Source: Conchocele bisecta (taxonomy: Eukaryota > Mollusca > Bivalvia > Lucinida > Thyasiridae). From it: 64,000 nt of DNA. The position numbers were made by a program, and so were the translations under genes. A model generated the notes under the pieces. The model had not been told where the DNA came from. It saw only the letters and a program-made list of their open reading frames with translations, and did no database searches. Positions 21,804-32,646 of this stretch are shown piece after piece; within the stretch, counting starts at the first letter, position 1, and the number at the start of each line of letters is the position of its first letter. The stretch lies in the NCBI GenBank assembly GCA_029237695.1, contig CM055279.1, positions 20,339,919 to 20,403,918 of the forward strand, written 5' to 3'.

Positions 21804-23211
21804 CCGTATTTAGTCGTGTATTGCGCGCATTTTTTCAGCCCCATTTTTAATCCAGAAGTCACCCTGCGCGTTATAAGTAGGAACATAAATTTCAAACATT
21901 TTTCCAGCCGATTTCTGCGCCAGTTTTACCCATTTTTTTGATCGAAGAGAAAAAAGTAATGTTTACCGGAAACGGAAACATCGATTTGTGGTCCTAAATT
22001 ACGCATAGTGTTATACACCACAAAAAGTATGGGTAAGTACGGGTGAGGTAAGTGTAGATTGGTATTAAATGTCCGTCTGAAGCCCTTAATTGGGAGATCA
22101 ATAACTATGTGCGGTGGTAATTATAGCACATATGGTCAGTCAAAGACGTTGCACCGCTACCGCTAATCAACAAAGAATGTGTGTGAAATTCCAATTAGCA
22201 GGTGCATTAGGAAGTAGGACAATGCATATTTTGAAGAGAGTTAAAACCAGTATAAACCAGCATATGCGTGAATCTACACGGGTTGCAATACCATAAGCCC
22301 CATTTCTCCATACATAGCCACATTTTGGCATTTTCTGTCTCGAAATTAAATTTATCTACGCTGGTGTCTCATATCGGTCAATTGTTGTTAGCTTGTTATC
22401 GGTGGTTGTGAAATGTTCAATGTGACGTCACGCGTCAGCCATTATGTGAATAATTAATGAGGACAGTAGTTGTAAAGCAAATCAACCTTATGACGTGCCG
22501 TCAGCCATTATGTGAATAATTAATGAGGACAGTAGTTGTAAAGCAAATCAACCTTATGACGTGTGCGAGCAGCGTAGCATACACGCAGTCAGATCAGTAC
22601 AGTATAAGTGGATAACATTCAATCAATAAACATGCTAAGCTGAGGCTATACGCTGTATTCTACAGCGACTTCTATGTCTATTTTTAAACCCGATCAATAA
22701 ACGGTTAATACACACTACGCGTGTGTACTGTGTCAATATTTGGCTGGGGTACAGGTGTTTCAGTATCGCCTTGGGGAAGCTGTCTGTCTGACACATGGCT
22801 GCCACGTGTTGTTGATTATCAAACCTGATTACGGGGCGACACGTGACTTGCTTTGTCGAATGCCAAATGTAGTGGATTAAATAAAAACAAAAACAAAAAT
22901 TCTTCGTAAGTAGTTCCAATAAATTCATTACATGCGTCGTAAATTTTTTTAATTTTTAATTAGCATATTAATCAGTAAATACCAATAAATGCAACACTAA
23001 CTGCTTTGAGAAAGCCTACCCGCACACGTTCAGCATTGTGGATGTGAACTTGGAAAGCAATTTTCTTATACTAATGACAAAATTTCGGCCGATTTTTTTC
23101 GTGAAAATTGTCTGCGCGCTATTTACTAGAACTGTTTTTTTACCCATTTTTTGGGCCCAAAATAGGGATGCGCGCAATACACCAGTGCGCGCAATACACG
23201 GCTAAATACGG
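21804..23211. mobile_element. 1408-bp element with CCGTATTTAG ends and TA duplication
   Basis: The left end CCGTATTTAGTCGTGTATTG continues 'cgcgca'; the right end is its reverse complement with one difference in 26 bp. Flanking TA at 21802-21803 and 23212-23213. The right end carries a second 'gtgtattgcgcgca' just inside. No transposase is visible. The 698-bp element at 45906-46603 starts CCGTATTTAG and also has TA flanks, suggesting a shared superfamily I do not name. It interrupts the DIRS gag gene. Confidence 0.8.
22429..22564. repeat. 67-bp unit, two tandem copies
   Basis: 'cgtcagccattatgtgaata...aaccttatgacgtg' occurs twice, almost identically, head to tail inside the 1408-bp element. 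The near-identity points to recent duplication. Confidence 0.85.
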
Positions 23212-23213
23212 TA

Positions 23214-23842
23214 AGTATATCCATGTTATCGGTAAGTTTCGCGACGGTCTGCTGTAAAGCAGACACACTGGCATGCAGATCTGCGATGTTGTCGCTCGGA
23301 GTTTCCCGAAGGCTAGTTTCGGTTTCACTGCGCTGTACTGTGTGCGATTGCGCATGCTCAGATAAAGCGACACCGCGACCATGGTTACTGCCTCTGTGCG
23401 ATGTCTGCGCAACCGACTGCGCAATGATGTCATCTGTTGATATAACCGCAGCGCACTGGTTAGAGGATATGGCTGTTGATATAACCGCACTGCTTGTTGA
23501 TCTTGAATTTGATGTCGCCGACCGATATAGGTGAACTAAACAACATTTTTTCTGTCGAAGGCCTGGGGATATTCCCAGTTGCCGTAGTTCAGATTTTAAC
23601 TTCTGCACGCTCCAGTTTTTGGGAAGTGACATGTCGTAAGGTGGATCTACCTCCGCCGAGATATTAGATTGCGGAATATGAACCCAATCCAATGTCACGT
23701 CTGCAGATTTGCGCTTCCGACTGTTCAAACTGGCTCGCACATCCATTTTTGTGGCAAATTTTACACACTTGGTCCCAATTAAATGCGTGAAATATTGCAA
23801 CAAAGGAATATAATCCGTAGAAACGTGCAACACTTTTGTCAT
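23214..23842 (-). pseudogene. DIRS gag, N-terminal part with SAP-like domain
   Basis: A frame from 23842 (a likely true start is the later Met at 23746, MDVRASLNSRKRK) encodes a basic leader, then LPKNWSVQKLKSELRQLGI, which matches a SAP motif (a DNA/RNA-binding helix pair). A Ser/Thr-rich linker and a short heptad stretch (LHASVSALQQTVAKL) follow. The frame as given runs on into the 1408-bp insert until 23126; that tail is not gag. Across the insert, with one TA kept, it continues in frame into the C-terminal part. Confidence 0.75.
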
Positions 23843-24426
23843 CTAGTAGATATAAAATCTGGATGTCTAAGCCATTCACACGGCATAAATCGAATAATTC
23901 TCGATCATTAAATTGTAATGATATTCATTGAGCATTGACAATAATAATAATTCCTAGATCACATGGTCTATATTATAATGATAAATCTAATAATGAGTAA
24001 TTATCCAAGTGAGAAGTATTCCAGCCAGTCGCTATTATATAATTATGTCAAGAATCATCAGAAACATCCACGCCGACTACGCATTGTGCAAAACTGAATT
24101 CCCGGGACAGCGGATGTCACTCACTGCTCCCGCGACCTTTGAAGTATATAATTTAACCAATAATTCCATTGTCAAAATTAGCATATCTAAAATGATCATG
24201 CACTCTCACTAGCTGGGACACTGACCTACATGTAGATCAGGCCTGCCACCACAAAACCACATCTGTCAAAACTGGGAGAACTGCACGACAGTCTCCAATA
24301 TAGTGTATAAACTATAATTAAAAATTATCATGTAATTAACAATTTGCACTGATGAATATGGTAATGATTGATCGCTGGTGATTAAATCAGATGAGCTAAG
24401 TTTAATTGGTGTCGAGGAAATCACCT
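23843..24426. other. No gene seen; expected 5' region of the DIRS element
   Basis: This lies upstream of gag on the minus strand, so terminal repeats would be expected here. I could not match it to any sequence beyond the recombinase (12.1-13.3 kb). AT-rich, with (ata)n near 23940. Confidence 0.4.
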
Positions 24427-24676
24427 TTAACAATTAGACCGCTAACTTATTTTTTTTGTCGTCTGCTGTTTATTTTTTATTTTCCATTTTTATCATCAAA
24501 AACATGCTTTGACAGCACTTTAGAATAATTTACAACATGCTTTGACAGCACTTCAGATTCATTTCCATTGGAAATGATTCTGAAGTGCTGTCAAACCATG
24601 TTTTTATCGAGAAATAAGGCAAGATATAAAAGCAACAGCAGTCGACAATTGTTGTGAGTAGCGGTCTAAGGGTTAA
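24427..24676. mobile_element. piggyBac-like TTAA MITE, copy 1
   Basis: Bounded by TTAA at 24427-24430 and 24673-24676, with ends of the TTAA-CCCTTAGACCGCTA type (the left end degraded). The central hairpin is 'atttccattggaaat' flanked by 'gattctgaagtgctgtcaaa'. A local duplication of 'acatgctttgacagcact' lies in the left arm. TTAA targets and CCCT ends are the piggyBac signature. Other copies: 37306-37514, 62886-63100, 63116-63331. Confidence 0.75.
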
Positions 24677-24829
24677 CGCTTATTCAAAGTTTGTTTACAC
24701 AGGTATACAAGTCTTGTCTTTGATCCAGTAAATTGGTGCCGCAAATTCGCACTTCGAGCGCAAACTGACACTTTGACTTAACAAAAGTGAAATACCACAC
24801 ATTTCTGTTTTTGGGACCTAACAATTAGT

Positions 24830-25018
24830 TTGAATTGGGTAAAATCTGACGTAACAAAATTTGACGTAACGGTAGCCAGTTACATTGAAAATAATAAGAT
24901 TTGAAACGGGACTTGGATACGAATTCGACATAACGAGGGAATTTGACGTAACCGACTTTGAGTAAATGAATGTAGACTGTATGTGGGGACATCCGTGTTC
25001 TATGAACACATTTTCTAG
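24830..25018 (+). mobile_element. Helitron-like 3' end, probably of an E-related element
   Basis: The last 30 bases (gtgttc-tat-gaacac, attt, CTAG^T) are identical to the 3' end of element E. Upstream 'gacgtaac' blocks differ from E. The 5' border is unknown. Confidence 0.5.
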
Positions 25019-26120
25019 TTCGTTGAAAATTAGTGTAATTTCTGCTATTATCTTTTCTTTTAAATTTTCAAGTATTCTTATACAAATATATCAATAATTT
25101 GGAAATTTATCTTAGGGGCAATGTGGGGTATAGAGTCTGCAAATACATTTCCCCTGATCTAAATCATGTGACAGTGTTTGACAGCGTATGTGTAATAAAC
25201 AATGCACATAAGTGTTTCATTCATGCCCGGCTGCAGAATTTACTGTCACCTGCACACTTGATTATTGGTGAGAAATTGGCTGTTATTGTTTTATTATCAC
25301 CCCACTGACAGTTTAGTACCAGTCTGACATTCCTTGATTGGGTTGTTGTCGTTGTTGTTGTATGTCATCAGTTGACAGAATATGATTTATGACATTTGCG
25401 ACCAGTGTAGTCACCAGATCAGACTGAAATGCGCAGTCTGATCTGGGACTTCACTGTTCGCCATTGAGTCATTGATCAACATATGTACTGCCAATTACAA
25501 ACAATTAATAGTTCTTCTATCATAGCTGTATAAATAGTTTCTGTGTCTCTATATTTAGTATAAATATCCTGACATCAATTTTGTTTGTCGCTGTCTCATA
25601 AATTGTAAGCCATGACTGTCTTGAGGGACACAATTAGTATCTGGAAAATGCTTGTATTTCATTACTGTGACATTTGTCAATGTGTTGATCTTAGAACAAT
25701 TTGTGACAATTTGTAGTGTAAAAACGTGCAGGAATATTCAGTGATTTGTGTTACTGCTTACACTGTATCTAATTGTTGATCGACGGGTCGTGACATTTTT
25801 AAGAAGATTTTGTAATACATGCAATTGATGTGAATCAAATTGTTTATTGGAATATACAGTTTGTGAAACTTGTCGGATATTTTGTGTTGCATTCGGATGA
25901 AAAGTAAATTGTTATTAATGGTGAAAATCTGTAAGAATTAATAATATGCTATTTCATGCAGGCAACTTCTGTAAAATTTTAGTTTCAGACAGGCTAAAAT
26001 TAAGGCCATAAAAATAGAACTTTGGTTCTCAGACACGGGATTTTGTGTATCCTTGTCCACACAATATCTCAAGTTTCAAGTACAAGTTTCTTCATCATGG
26101 TATAACTTTAATATTACTTT
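25019..26120. other. Non-coding DNA with one copy of hairpin repeat H1
   Basis: At 25414-25447 CCAGATCAGACTG and CAGTCTGATCTGG pair perfectly around 7 bases (family H1, see 30081-30165). A (gttgtt)n tract lies near 25340. The remainder shows no coding signal. Confidence 0.5.
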
Positions 26121-26129
26121 ACGGATTGC

Positions 26130-26600
26130 TTATATATTTGGATACTTGATATATGTGAGCATTTGGAACACACTCATGCCGCCATTGCTATGACCTTGAC
26201 TATTTTTACCTTCACATTTTTGCGGAAACACATAGCCATTTTTTTGCGGCAAAAAGTTTGTATAAGTTCCTTCATCATTGTATATCATGAATGTTACTTG
26301 ATGGGTTGCTTCAATGTTTGGACACTTGACACATGTAAGCATTTGGAACACACTCATGCCGCCATTAAGATGCCCTTGACCTTTTTTACCTTCACATTTT
26401 TGCGGAAACACTTAGCCATATTTTTGCGTCAAAAAGTTTGTACAAGTTTCTTCATCATCTTATAACATTAATATTACTTGTTGGATTACTTGAATATTTC
26501 GACAGTTGATACATGTAAGCATTTGGAACTCACTAATGCCGCCATTAACATGACCATGACCTTTTTGACCTTCACATGGTTATGTCAAAAAGTTTCTTCA
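26130..26600 (+). repeat. Tandem repeat, unit about 185 bp, about 2.5 copies
   Basis: 'gtaagcatttggaacacact' followed by 'catgccgccatt' recurs at about 26155, 26335 and 26515, with 'tttttgcggaaacac' in between. The minus-strand frame across it is repetitive. Confidence 0.8.
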
Positions 26601-26929
26601 ACCTTGACATTTTTCGTGTAGCAGCCACTTCTCTAACGCTTTTTATAAGACCGTTTTAAAAAAAGATTTTGTCAAACATATTTTTACATGGTAGTATGTT
26701 TTATTAAACATGTGGCTAATTTGCAGTACGATTTTATTGTATCCATGACGATAAAATGCTCGATGTGCAGGGATTTTTCTTACACGCCAATATCTGAGAA
26801 CCAAAGGACTTTATTTACTGCCTAAGAAAATGCTATTCATTATGATCCCCTCGCCGATAGGCAGGAGGGAAATGTAGTGTTAGTCCATATATGTGCGTGT
26901 ATAAATAGCAACACCTTTCATTTCTTAAC

Positions 26930-27290
26930 CAGGGATGGGTTGTGGCAAAGGGGTAGAACACCTAGGCCCGGTTGTTCAAAACATCCGTTAGCTTAACGGA
27001 CTGTTAAATCCTTAACTGAATGGTTAAAATCTCTGTTTTAACAGAGATTTTAACCATTCAGTTAAGGATTTAACAGTCCGTTAAGGATTTAACAGTCCGT
27101 TAAGGATTTAACAGTCCGTTAAGCTAACTGGTGTTTTGAACAACCGGGCCCTGACTTCCAATCTGGAAGTTATGAGTTCAAACCTCGCCTAGGAAATCAA
27201 AAACTACTTTCATAGTATTTCCATCCCACTGGTATGTGGGATGAGACTTTAAACTATGGTCCCGTCTCCTGTTTTCTAAAAAAAAAAAAA
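26930..27290 (+). mobile_element. tRNA-derived SINE split by an M2 foldback
   Basis: An A-box-like 'tggcaaaggggtagaac' (about 26943) and a B-box-like 'gagttcaaacctcgcc' (about 27174) flank the M2 insert at 26965-27150. With it removed the spacing is that of a tRNA gene (about 50 bp). The 3' body 'gatgagactttaaac' and an A-tail at about 27281-27293 follow. Confidence 0.6.
26965..27150. mobile_element. Foldback MITE M2, copy 2, with expanded right arm
   Basis: Same ends as 1543-1694, with CTA/CTG flanks (26962-26964, 27151-27153). The right arm holds three tandem copies of 'gttaaggatttaacagtcc' against one in the left arm, so the hairpin is asymmetric. Confidence 0.85.
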
Positions 27291-27299
27291 AATATACTT

Positions 27300-27420
27300 G
27301 CAAAAAGTGCAGATCCTGATGATACGGCTCATCACGAGCCGGCTCACCTGAATCTACACTGTTTGCGAACATCGCTATATAGGGCTGTAATGTTGAAAGG
27401 GTTATTAATTTACGAACCAC
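27300..27420 (+). repeat. Hairpin repeat H2
   Basis: 'gcagatcctgatga' through 'cgagccggctcacctg' to 'aatctacactgtttgc' forms an interrupted stem. Copies: 29081-29150, 31010-31075 (inverted), 34153-34200, 38610-38720 (degraded), 52375-52410 (inverted), 56305-56355. It is often followed by 'ggttgaaagggtta'. Confidence 0.7.
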
Positions 27421-27678
27421 TTCACTGACTTTAATGATACTTGGCCACAATGCTAGTCTAAGGAGGATGCTTTGTTTCACTTACACCTGAACACCCAAGG
27501 TCAAGGTCATTGAGGACTAAGGTTCATCTTTCTATCAAGGCTGACAGCGAGGGGATTACTTTAATGCTAACGAGCCAGTGTTTTAAAATGAAATATTTAT
27601 GCCATCTGCTCTTTATCAGGCTCTGCGACGTAAATTTAGTCACTTTTGCGAGGACACTCAGATACCACCCATTATTTG

Positions 27679-28774
27679 CACAGGTGGAAGACTCGGACCT
27701 ATGACACCAAAATAAATGCCTATTAAAAAAATCCCATTACCCCACCCACTTGGTCTCGTACAGTACCATCTTCTATATAGAAAGGTGGAAAAGAATATGG
27801 CTACTATAGAAAGAGCCCTCTCTTTTCCGACTCGCACAAACACAATAAACATCGATTAAATGTATGACTTCTGTCTCTGGCAATCGATAAAGGTATTAGG
27901 TGTGTGAATATACTCACTTTAAATCGCTGTTTCCAACATTTATTCAGTTATTCGCATTTTGTATACCCATCCAAAGCAAAATTTGCGTGTACGAAAGAAT
28001 CTCACACAGAATCGGAGGCTGTCCGGTGTGGATTATCGGTCATATTTGGCCGATAGCTGATCGCCAGCTCAAACTAGTCATGCACCATGACCATATATAC
28101 ATTAGAAACTCCAACCATACAAAGTTCGTCCAATTGCGATCGTTCACCGATCTAAAAAACACTTTTTTGTCTAATTTTGTTCATTATCTGGAACAGGGTC
28201 AATGCACCATCTTCCATAATACAACCACCGAAGCATCTATGTAAGAACATTTCTGATTGGCTAAACCCAAAAATAGGAACGCGAGGACTTTCCCATTTCT
28301 GGATTCCGGAAGACATAATCTGATAGTACGCGAATCATGAATGAATTAAAAGGCAATGAAATTAGAAAAAAGTGTTTTTTAGATCGGTGAACGATCACAA
28401 TTGTATGTTTAGAGTTTCTAATGTATATGGTCATGGTGCACGACTAATAATCCACGCTGGACAGCCTCCGATTCTGTGTGAGATTCTTTCGTACACGCAA
28501 ATAAATGCTGGAAACAGCGATTTGAAGTGAGTATATTCACGCACCTAAGACCTTTTTCGATTGCCAGAGACAGAAGTCATACATTTAATCGATGGTTATT
28601 GTGTTTGTGCGAGTCGGAAACGAGAGGGCTCTTTCTATAATAGCCATATTGTTTTCCACCTTTCTCATGTTTCTATAAGAGAAGATAGTACTGTATGAGA
28701 CCAAGTGGGTGAGGTAATGGATTTTTTGTAATGGTCATTTTCTTTGTGTCACAGGTCCGGGTCTTCCACCTGTG
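27679..28774. mobile_element. hAT-type foldback element, 1096 bp, 8-bp TSD
   Basis: Flanked by identical ATTATTTG (27671-27678 and 28775-28782). The two arms (27679-about 28190 and about 28365-28774) are imperfect reverse complements over about 400-500 bp. The ends equal those of the 194-bp MITE at 3189-3382. A 114-codon frame at 27900-28244 lies in the left arm, has no transposase motif and is probably fortuitous. Confidence 0.85.
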
Positions 28775-28782
28775 ATTATTTG

Positions 28783-29189
28783 TAAATGAATCTGTCTAAA
28801 TATGAATGGTGTACTTGACTACAAATTCTTTTGACAATAATGCATAATTTTAGAGCTGAATATATATGTTTTTCTGTAAATATACTGTGCACTGATTTTC
28901 AGATTCCACACCCCCATCCGTACGGGTGAAATATGGGATTCGAGCCCATTAACCCTCTCACCCCTAAGTAACTAGAATGGATTTTGATATGTTAATTTTG
29001 CAACCAATCCGATGGTCATAAAATGATTTCCAGACTAGTCAAGAGTGTTTTATGAAAATTACTTGCAAAAAGTGCAGATCCTGATGAGACGGGTCGTAAC
29101 GAGCCGGCTCATCTGGATCTACACTGTTTACCAATACCACTATACAGGCCTGAGGGGTTGAAAGGGTTAACCCTGCCTAAAATGGCCTT
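28783..29189. other. SINE-like remnant and an H2 hairpin copy
   Basis: 28905-28960 ('gtacgggtgaaatatgggatt...gagcccattaaccc') resembles the SINE tail at 59600-59650. An H2 copy follows at 29081-29150. No gene. Confidence 0.45.
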
Positions 29190-29545
29190 AGCTATTTTCA
29201 TATGCAAATGAAGCAGGATATTTTTTAATTATTTATACATGTACTAATTAAATAAAAATAAATTTGTGCGACAGATTATAAAGTATGATTATTGCACATC
29301 AAAAAATAAATACATAGAATATATATGTCCGTTAACATTTTAAGAAAACAGTTATCGCCCCTGATATCGGTGTGGAAATTTACGTCAGATATAAACTGTA
29401 TAATCATGCCAATCAATCAATACGGGGGGTAATGGTGAATCAATGTTTATTTTGCCAGAAAATGTCTCTGATGATGTCTCTGATATAAAGAATATTTTGT
29501 GCCTACTGAGTGGGCATGTACCTTTAACGATGTTTATATTATATT
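29190..29545 (-). repeat. Dispersed repeat R-A, inverted and longest copy
   Basis: Reverse complement of the 1-425 and 2870-3095 copies, extended by 'gcctactgagtgggcatgta' seen also near 992 and 63530. No protein. Confidence 0.55.
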
Positions 29546-29549
29546 TATT

Positions 29550-29870
29550 ATATTATATATATTGTATTATAGACAGAGTGAAGCGGTCAACAGAGGGCGA
29601 CAGGGGGAGATTAGTTTTTAACTAAATGTGTTACCCTCTGTAAATAAAGACTATAATTATTATTATTATTATTACAATATGTGCACTCTGCTTAGATTTT
29701 TTATAAAGTCACATTTTGACATTATTGCACTTTATATATTTATATATATTATATTATTTATATTATATTATATATATTATATATTGTAGACAGAGTGAAG
29801 CGGTCACAATATGTGCACACTGCTCAGATTTTTATAACGTCACATTTTGACATTATTGCCCTAGACACAG
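29550..29870. repeat. Retroposon-like tail, ATT microsatellite and local duplication
   Basis: 'taaataaagactataattat' then (att)n at about 29655-29672 looks like a retroposon 3' tail. 'gacagagtgaagcggtc' occurs at 29572 and 29789, and 'gtcacattttgacattattg' at 29708 and 29840, showing a partial tandem duplication. Confidence 0.55.
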
Positions 29871-30080
29871 TGATGCTGTGACAATACTTACACAATGGTA
29901 ATGATATCAAATCATGAAAGGACCCTTAATGATTATTCTGGCCAAACGCTTGATAACGAACACTCAGATAGGCGTTAGACCATTTGTCAGCTATTCAGAA
30001 TAGCGATTGGGTAGAGATGGAAATTACAGACTGATGGCAAATGGGCCGCCACCTGGCAAAAGGGAACTTATGTTTTCGAG

Positions 30081-30165
30081 CAGTGTAGCCCCAGATCAGC
30101 CTGCGCATCCGCGCAGTCTGATCTGGGCCTACGCTGTTCGCCATTCAGTAACCTGAATCACTGCC
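30081..30165 (+). repeat. Hairpin repeat H1, best-preserved copy
   Basis: 'cagtgtagcc', then a stem CCAGATCAGcCTGCGC / GCGCAGtCTGATCTGG around 'atcc', then 'gcctacgctgttcgcc'. Other copies: 25414, 42000 (inverted), 62066-62106, 62368-62405. Confidence 0.75.
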
Positions 30166-31009
30166 TGGCATCAGCAAAGTGGTTAGATTCTATTACTAGT
30201 GAGTGGATGTAGAAGAGGGCCAAGGTGCCCCATTGATGATGTCTATGTTGTAAGATACCGTTTCTTGGCCGACAGCCAAATTATGAAGATGCTTTTGGAC
30301 TGGCGTTAACTGAATCAGTCCGTTGTGGAACTATATACGGTAGCTATATCAATAGGTGATCATAAAATTGGCATGAAAATTTGCAACAATGGAAGACTGA
30401 TCAGCATCTGTTAAGTAAGATAAGCTTTTACAATGGTTATGCCTCCACCAATTGATTGTGGGTGGGTGGGGTGGGGGGGGGCAGTCCACCAGATAAGCTT
30501 AGTGTCGAAAGAGTATTGTAACCCGTGATTTCAAATGCGTATTTTATTTTTTTACAAATGGATTATTGATTTTCTTCGTGATTAAATAGGGAATAAATGA
30601 TCAAAACATAAAACAAATTTAACCGTGCACTTATTTGAGTGTATTATTCCTTATTCACTTATTTATATGGTAAAACAGTTGAAAATTTAATTAGTTGAGC
30701 TGCAAAAAGCAAGGTGTCTGCTTTTTTGCAGCTCAAGTAAGTACATTTTCAACTTTATTACAGTATTTCCACTACTCCCTTATTAAAATCAAGTGCGATT
30801 TCACATTGCTAGCGAGTATTTGTGTGTAAAGACAACAAGTATGCAACTTTTATCAGGAGTTATGGGGCATTAGAGTTTGTACCCCCCTGATCCGCCATTC
30901 ATGTGTGTATGTGCGGTCCTGTGCATGTCTGTCAACAAGATGTTTCACCTTTGTTGTTTAACACTTTTCAACATCCCCACAGGCCTGTATTGTGGTATTC
31001 GGGAAAAAA
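30166..31009. other. Non-coding, with a foldback at 30678-30752
   Basis: 'ttgagctgcaaaaagca' pairs with 'tgcttttttgcagctcaa', extended outward by 'gttgaaaat/attttcaac'. A G-rich tract lies at 30460-30483. No coding signal. Confidence 0.55.
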
Positions 31010-32022
31010 GATTCGATCCAGATGAGCCCGGCTCATAACGAGCCATCTCATCAGATCTGCACTTTTTGCAAGTAATTTGTCATATTGTGATAAAAATTAC
31101 ACCCCCTTTTCAAAATTGGAGGACTGCGCTAAATTCAGTTTGTGACCTTTGGATTGGTTGCAAAACTATACATACAAATTCCTTCCAGGGTGAAAGGTTA
31201 ATTTGTTAGTTGTATACCGCTGGCATAATCTTCAATCTTTCACGACATTTATACAGCTACATGAACCTACAGATGTTCACTGCTAGAAAGGCACAATGGA
31301 TTTTTGTAACTTCTGGATTTATCTCCCTTTGACATAATGCTCACCTTGATGTTTATGTCCTTGTCCTGGACGATCTGTCTATACCCGTCAACACGGTGCG
31401 TATGTGGCGTGAACACGGTGTCCGTGAAACTTTTTGATATCTGTCAATATACGCACCTAATCACTGCGTAATCACTAGCCTCTCTGAAATTTCATGACAC
31501 ATGTGGTTTACACAGATTGTGTAATTATTAAGATACTTTAATATTGCCTTGATCTCGACATTATAAAAAAACTAGAAATTTTTTGGTGAAATAGTGCCAG
31601 ACTAAATCGTGATAATTATCGGAGTTTTACTTCCAGAATGCAGAGCTTTTGTTGGTGTGTCGCGTTAGCAACAGTAAAAACTGTGGATGCGGTTGTCATT
31701 ACCTGAAGACGATTTCTTCTGATTTTGAGGATGGCCGCTGGGATAAGTTTTGGCATTTAAAGCTATTTGTAGTTGTGACTAGATAGAATAGAATAGTAGG
31801 TTAGTAGCCACGTAATGGAAAAAATATCTTGCGCGGCACGGAAAACGGGATGGGCCTCGGCAGAGCCTCGCCCAAGCCGTTTCCTAAGCCTTGCCAGATA
31901 ATTTTATCCCGTCACGTGCACTATCCTAACTATTTATTCTCTATATCACTTGTCATATATTTCAAGATTCTTCGCACGTGTTGTACACCAAGAAACAGTG
32001 CCACATGCTAGGACGATGACCA
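31010..32022. other. H2 hairpin (inverted) and featureless DNA
   Basis: 31010-31200 is H2 on the minus strand ('gagccggctcat'-type stem and 'actttttgcaagtaattt'). From 31210 to 32022 I see no repeat copy and no credible gene; a 60-codon frame at 31829 lacks support. Confidence 0.4.
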
Positions 32023-32396
32023 GGCTCCAGATAAGGAATTGGGAATTAGAGTATTTCACTCCGCATTTCTGAAGAATTTGGGATATTTCAAAATTTTACT
32101 CACTTCATTACACATCAACAGAACTGGAATTATTGAATATTTTTTGCTTTCAAAATGAAAAAGTCTGGCATTCTTTAGAAATTTCTCCTTGGAGACAATT
32201 CTAAATGAAATACCAAGATAGTGTTTTCAGGAAATAAAAAATATATATGCAATATTTGTGGAATGTTATTGTTTTCTCATGCAGCATTATATAATGTCGC
32301 ACAAAAATGGTAATTGCTTTTGATACTCGCTACTTCTGTTTTTGGTTTTTGACAATCGTAATTGGGTATTTAAGCAATAAGCAGCTTATCTGAGCT
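32023..32396 (-). mobile_element. MITE M1, diverged copy
   Basis: Starts GGCTCCAGATAAGGAATT and ends 'gcagcttatctgagc'. The interior matches M1 in reverse with many substitutions. Confidence 0.65.
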
Positions 32397-32646
32397 TTGG
32401 ATTACTCTGAATTTTGTTCTGTTGGGAGTTTGGTCTCCATTTTCACCAATCTTTAACTGTTGTTTAGGCTCTGGTCCTGATGCAAAAGCCTGAAAATTAT
32501 CGTGACAAGTCACTACATGTGTACAAAAATGTCCTCTAGACTATTACGTATGGCCCTTTGTTCTACATCTCTGTTGATATGTGGTTATCGGTGGGGCAAC
32601 CAGTGTCCCATGTACATGTTTCTTGTTTTTTTTTTTGCAAATTTAT

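Larger units (their letters stand above)
13317..23842 (-). mobile_element. Decayed DIRS-type tyrosine-recombinase retrotransposon with three nested insertions
   Basis: Coding order on the minus strand is gag (23842 down to about 21010), RT and RNase H (20963 down to 14024 in three pieces), then tyrosine recombinase (to 13317). RT with an LLDD active site plus a recombinase of the GHSFRIGA type in place of an integrase defines DIRS-like elements. The body is interrupted by elements at 21804-23211 (TA duplication), 18253-19633 (TAA/TTA) and 14029-18139 (AAAT/ATTT). Each junction stays in frame when the insert and one duplicate are left out. At least six frameshifts remain, so the element is dead. 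I could not find its terminal repeats. No methyltransferase domain was found. Confidence 0.85.

Noticed and set aside
23223..23534. 103-codon plus-strand Cys-rich frame
   Set aside because: Antisense shadow of the DIRS gag N-terminal region.
13317..23842. Integrated virus or Polinton
   Set aside because: LLDD-type RT with a tyrosine recombinase and no protease, integrase, envelope or capsid genes fits a DIRS retrotransposon.
27900..28244. 114-codon frame as a transposase of the foldback hAT
   Set aside because: It lies within one arm of the inverted repeat, lacks hAT motifs and is far too short.
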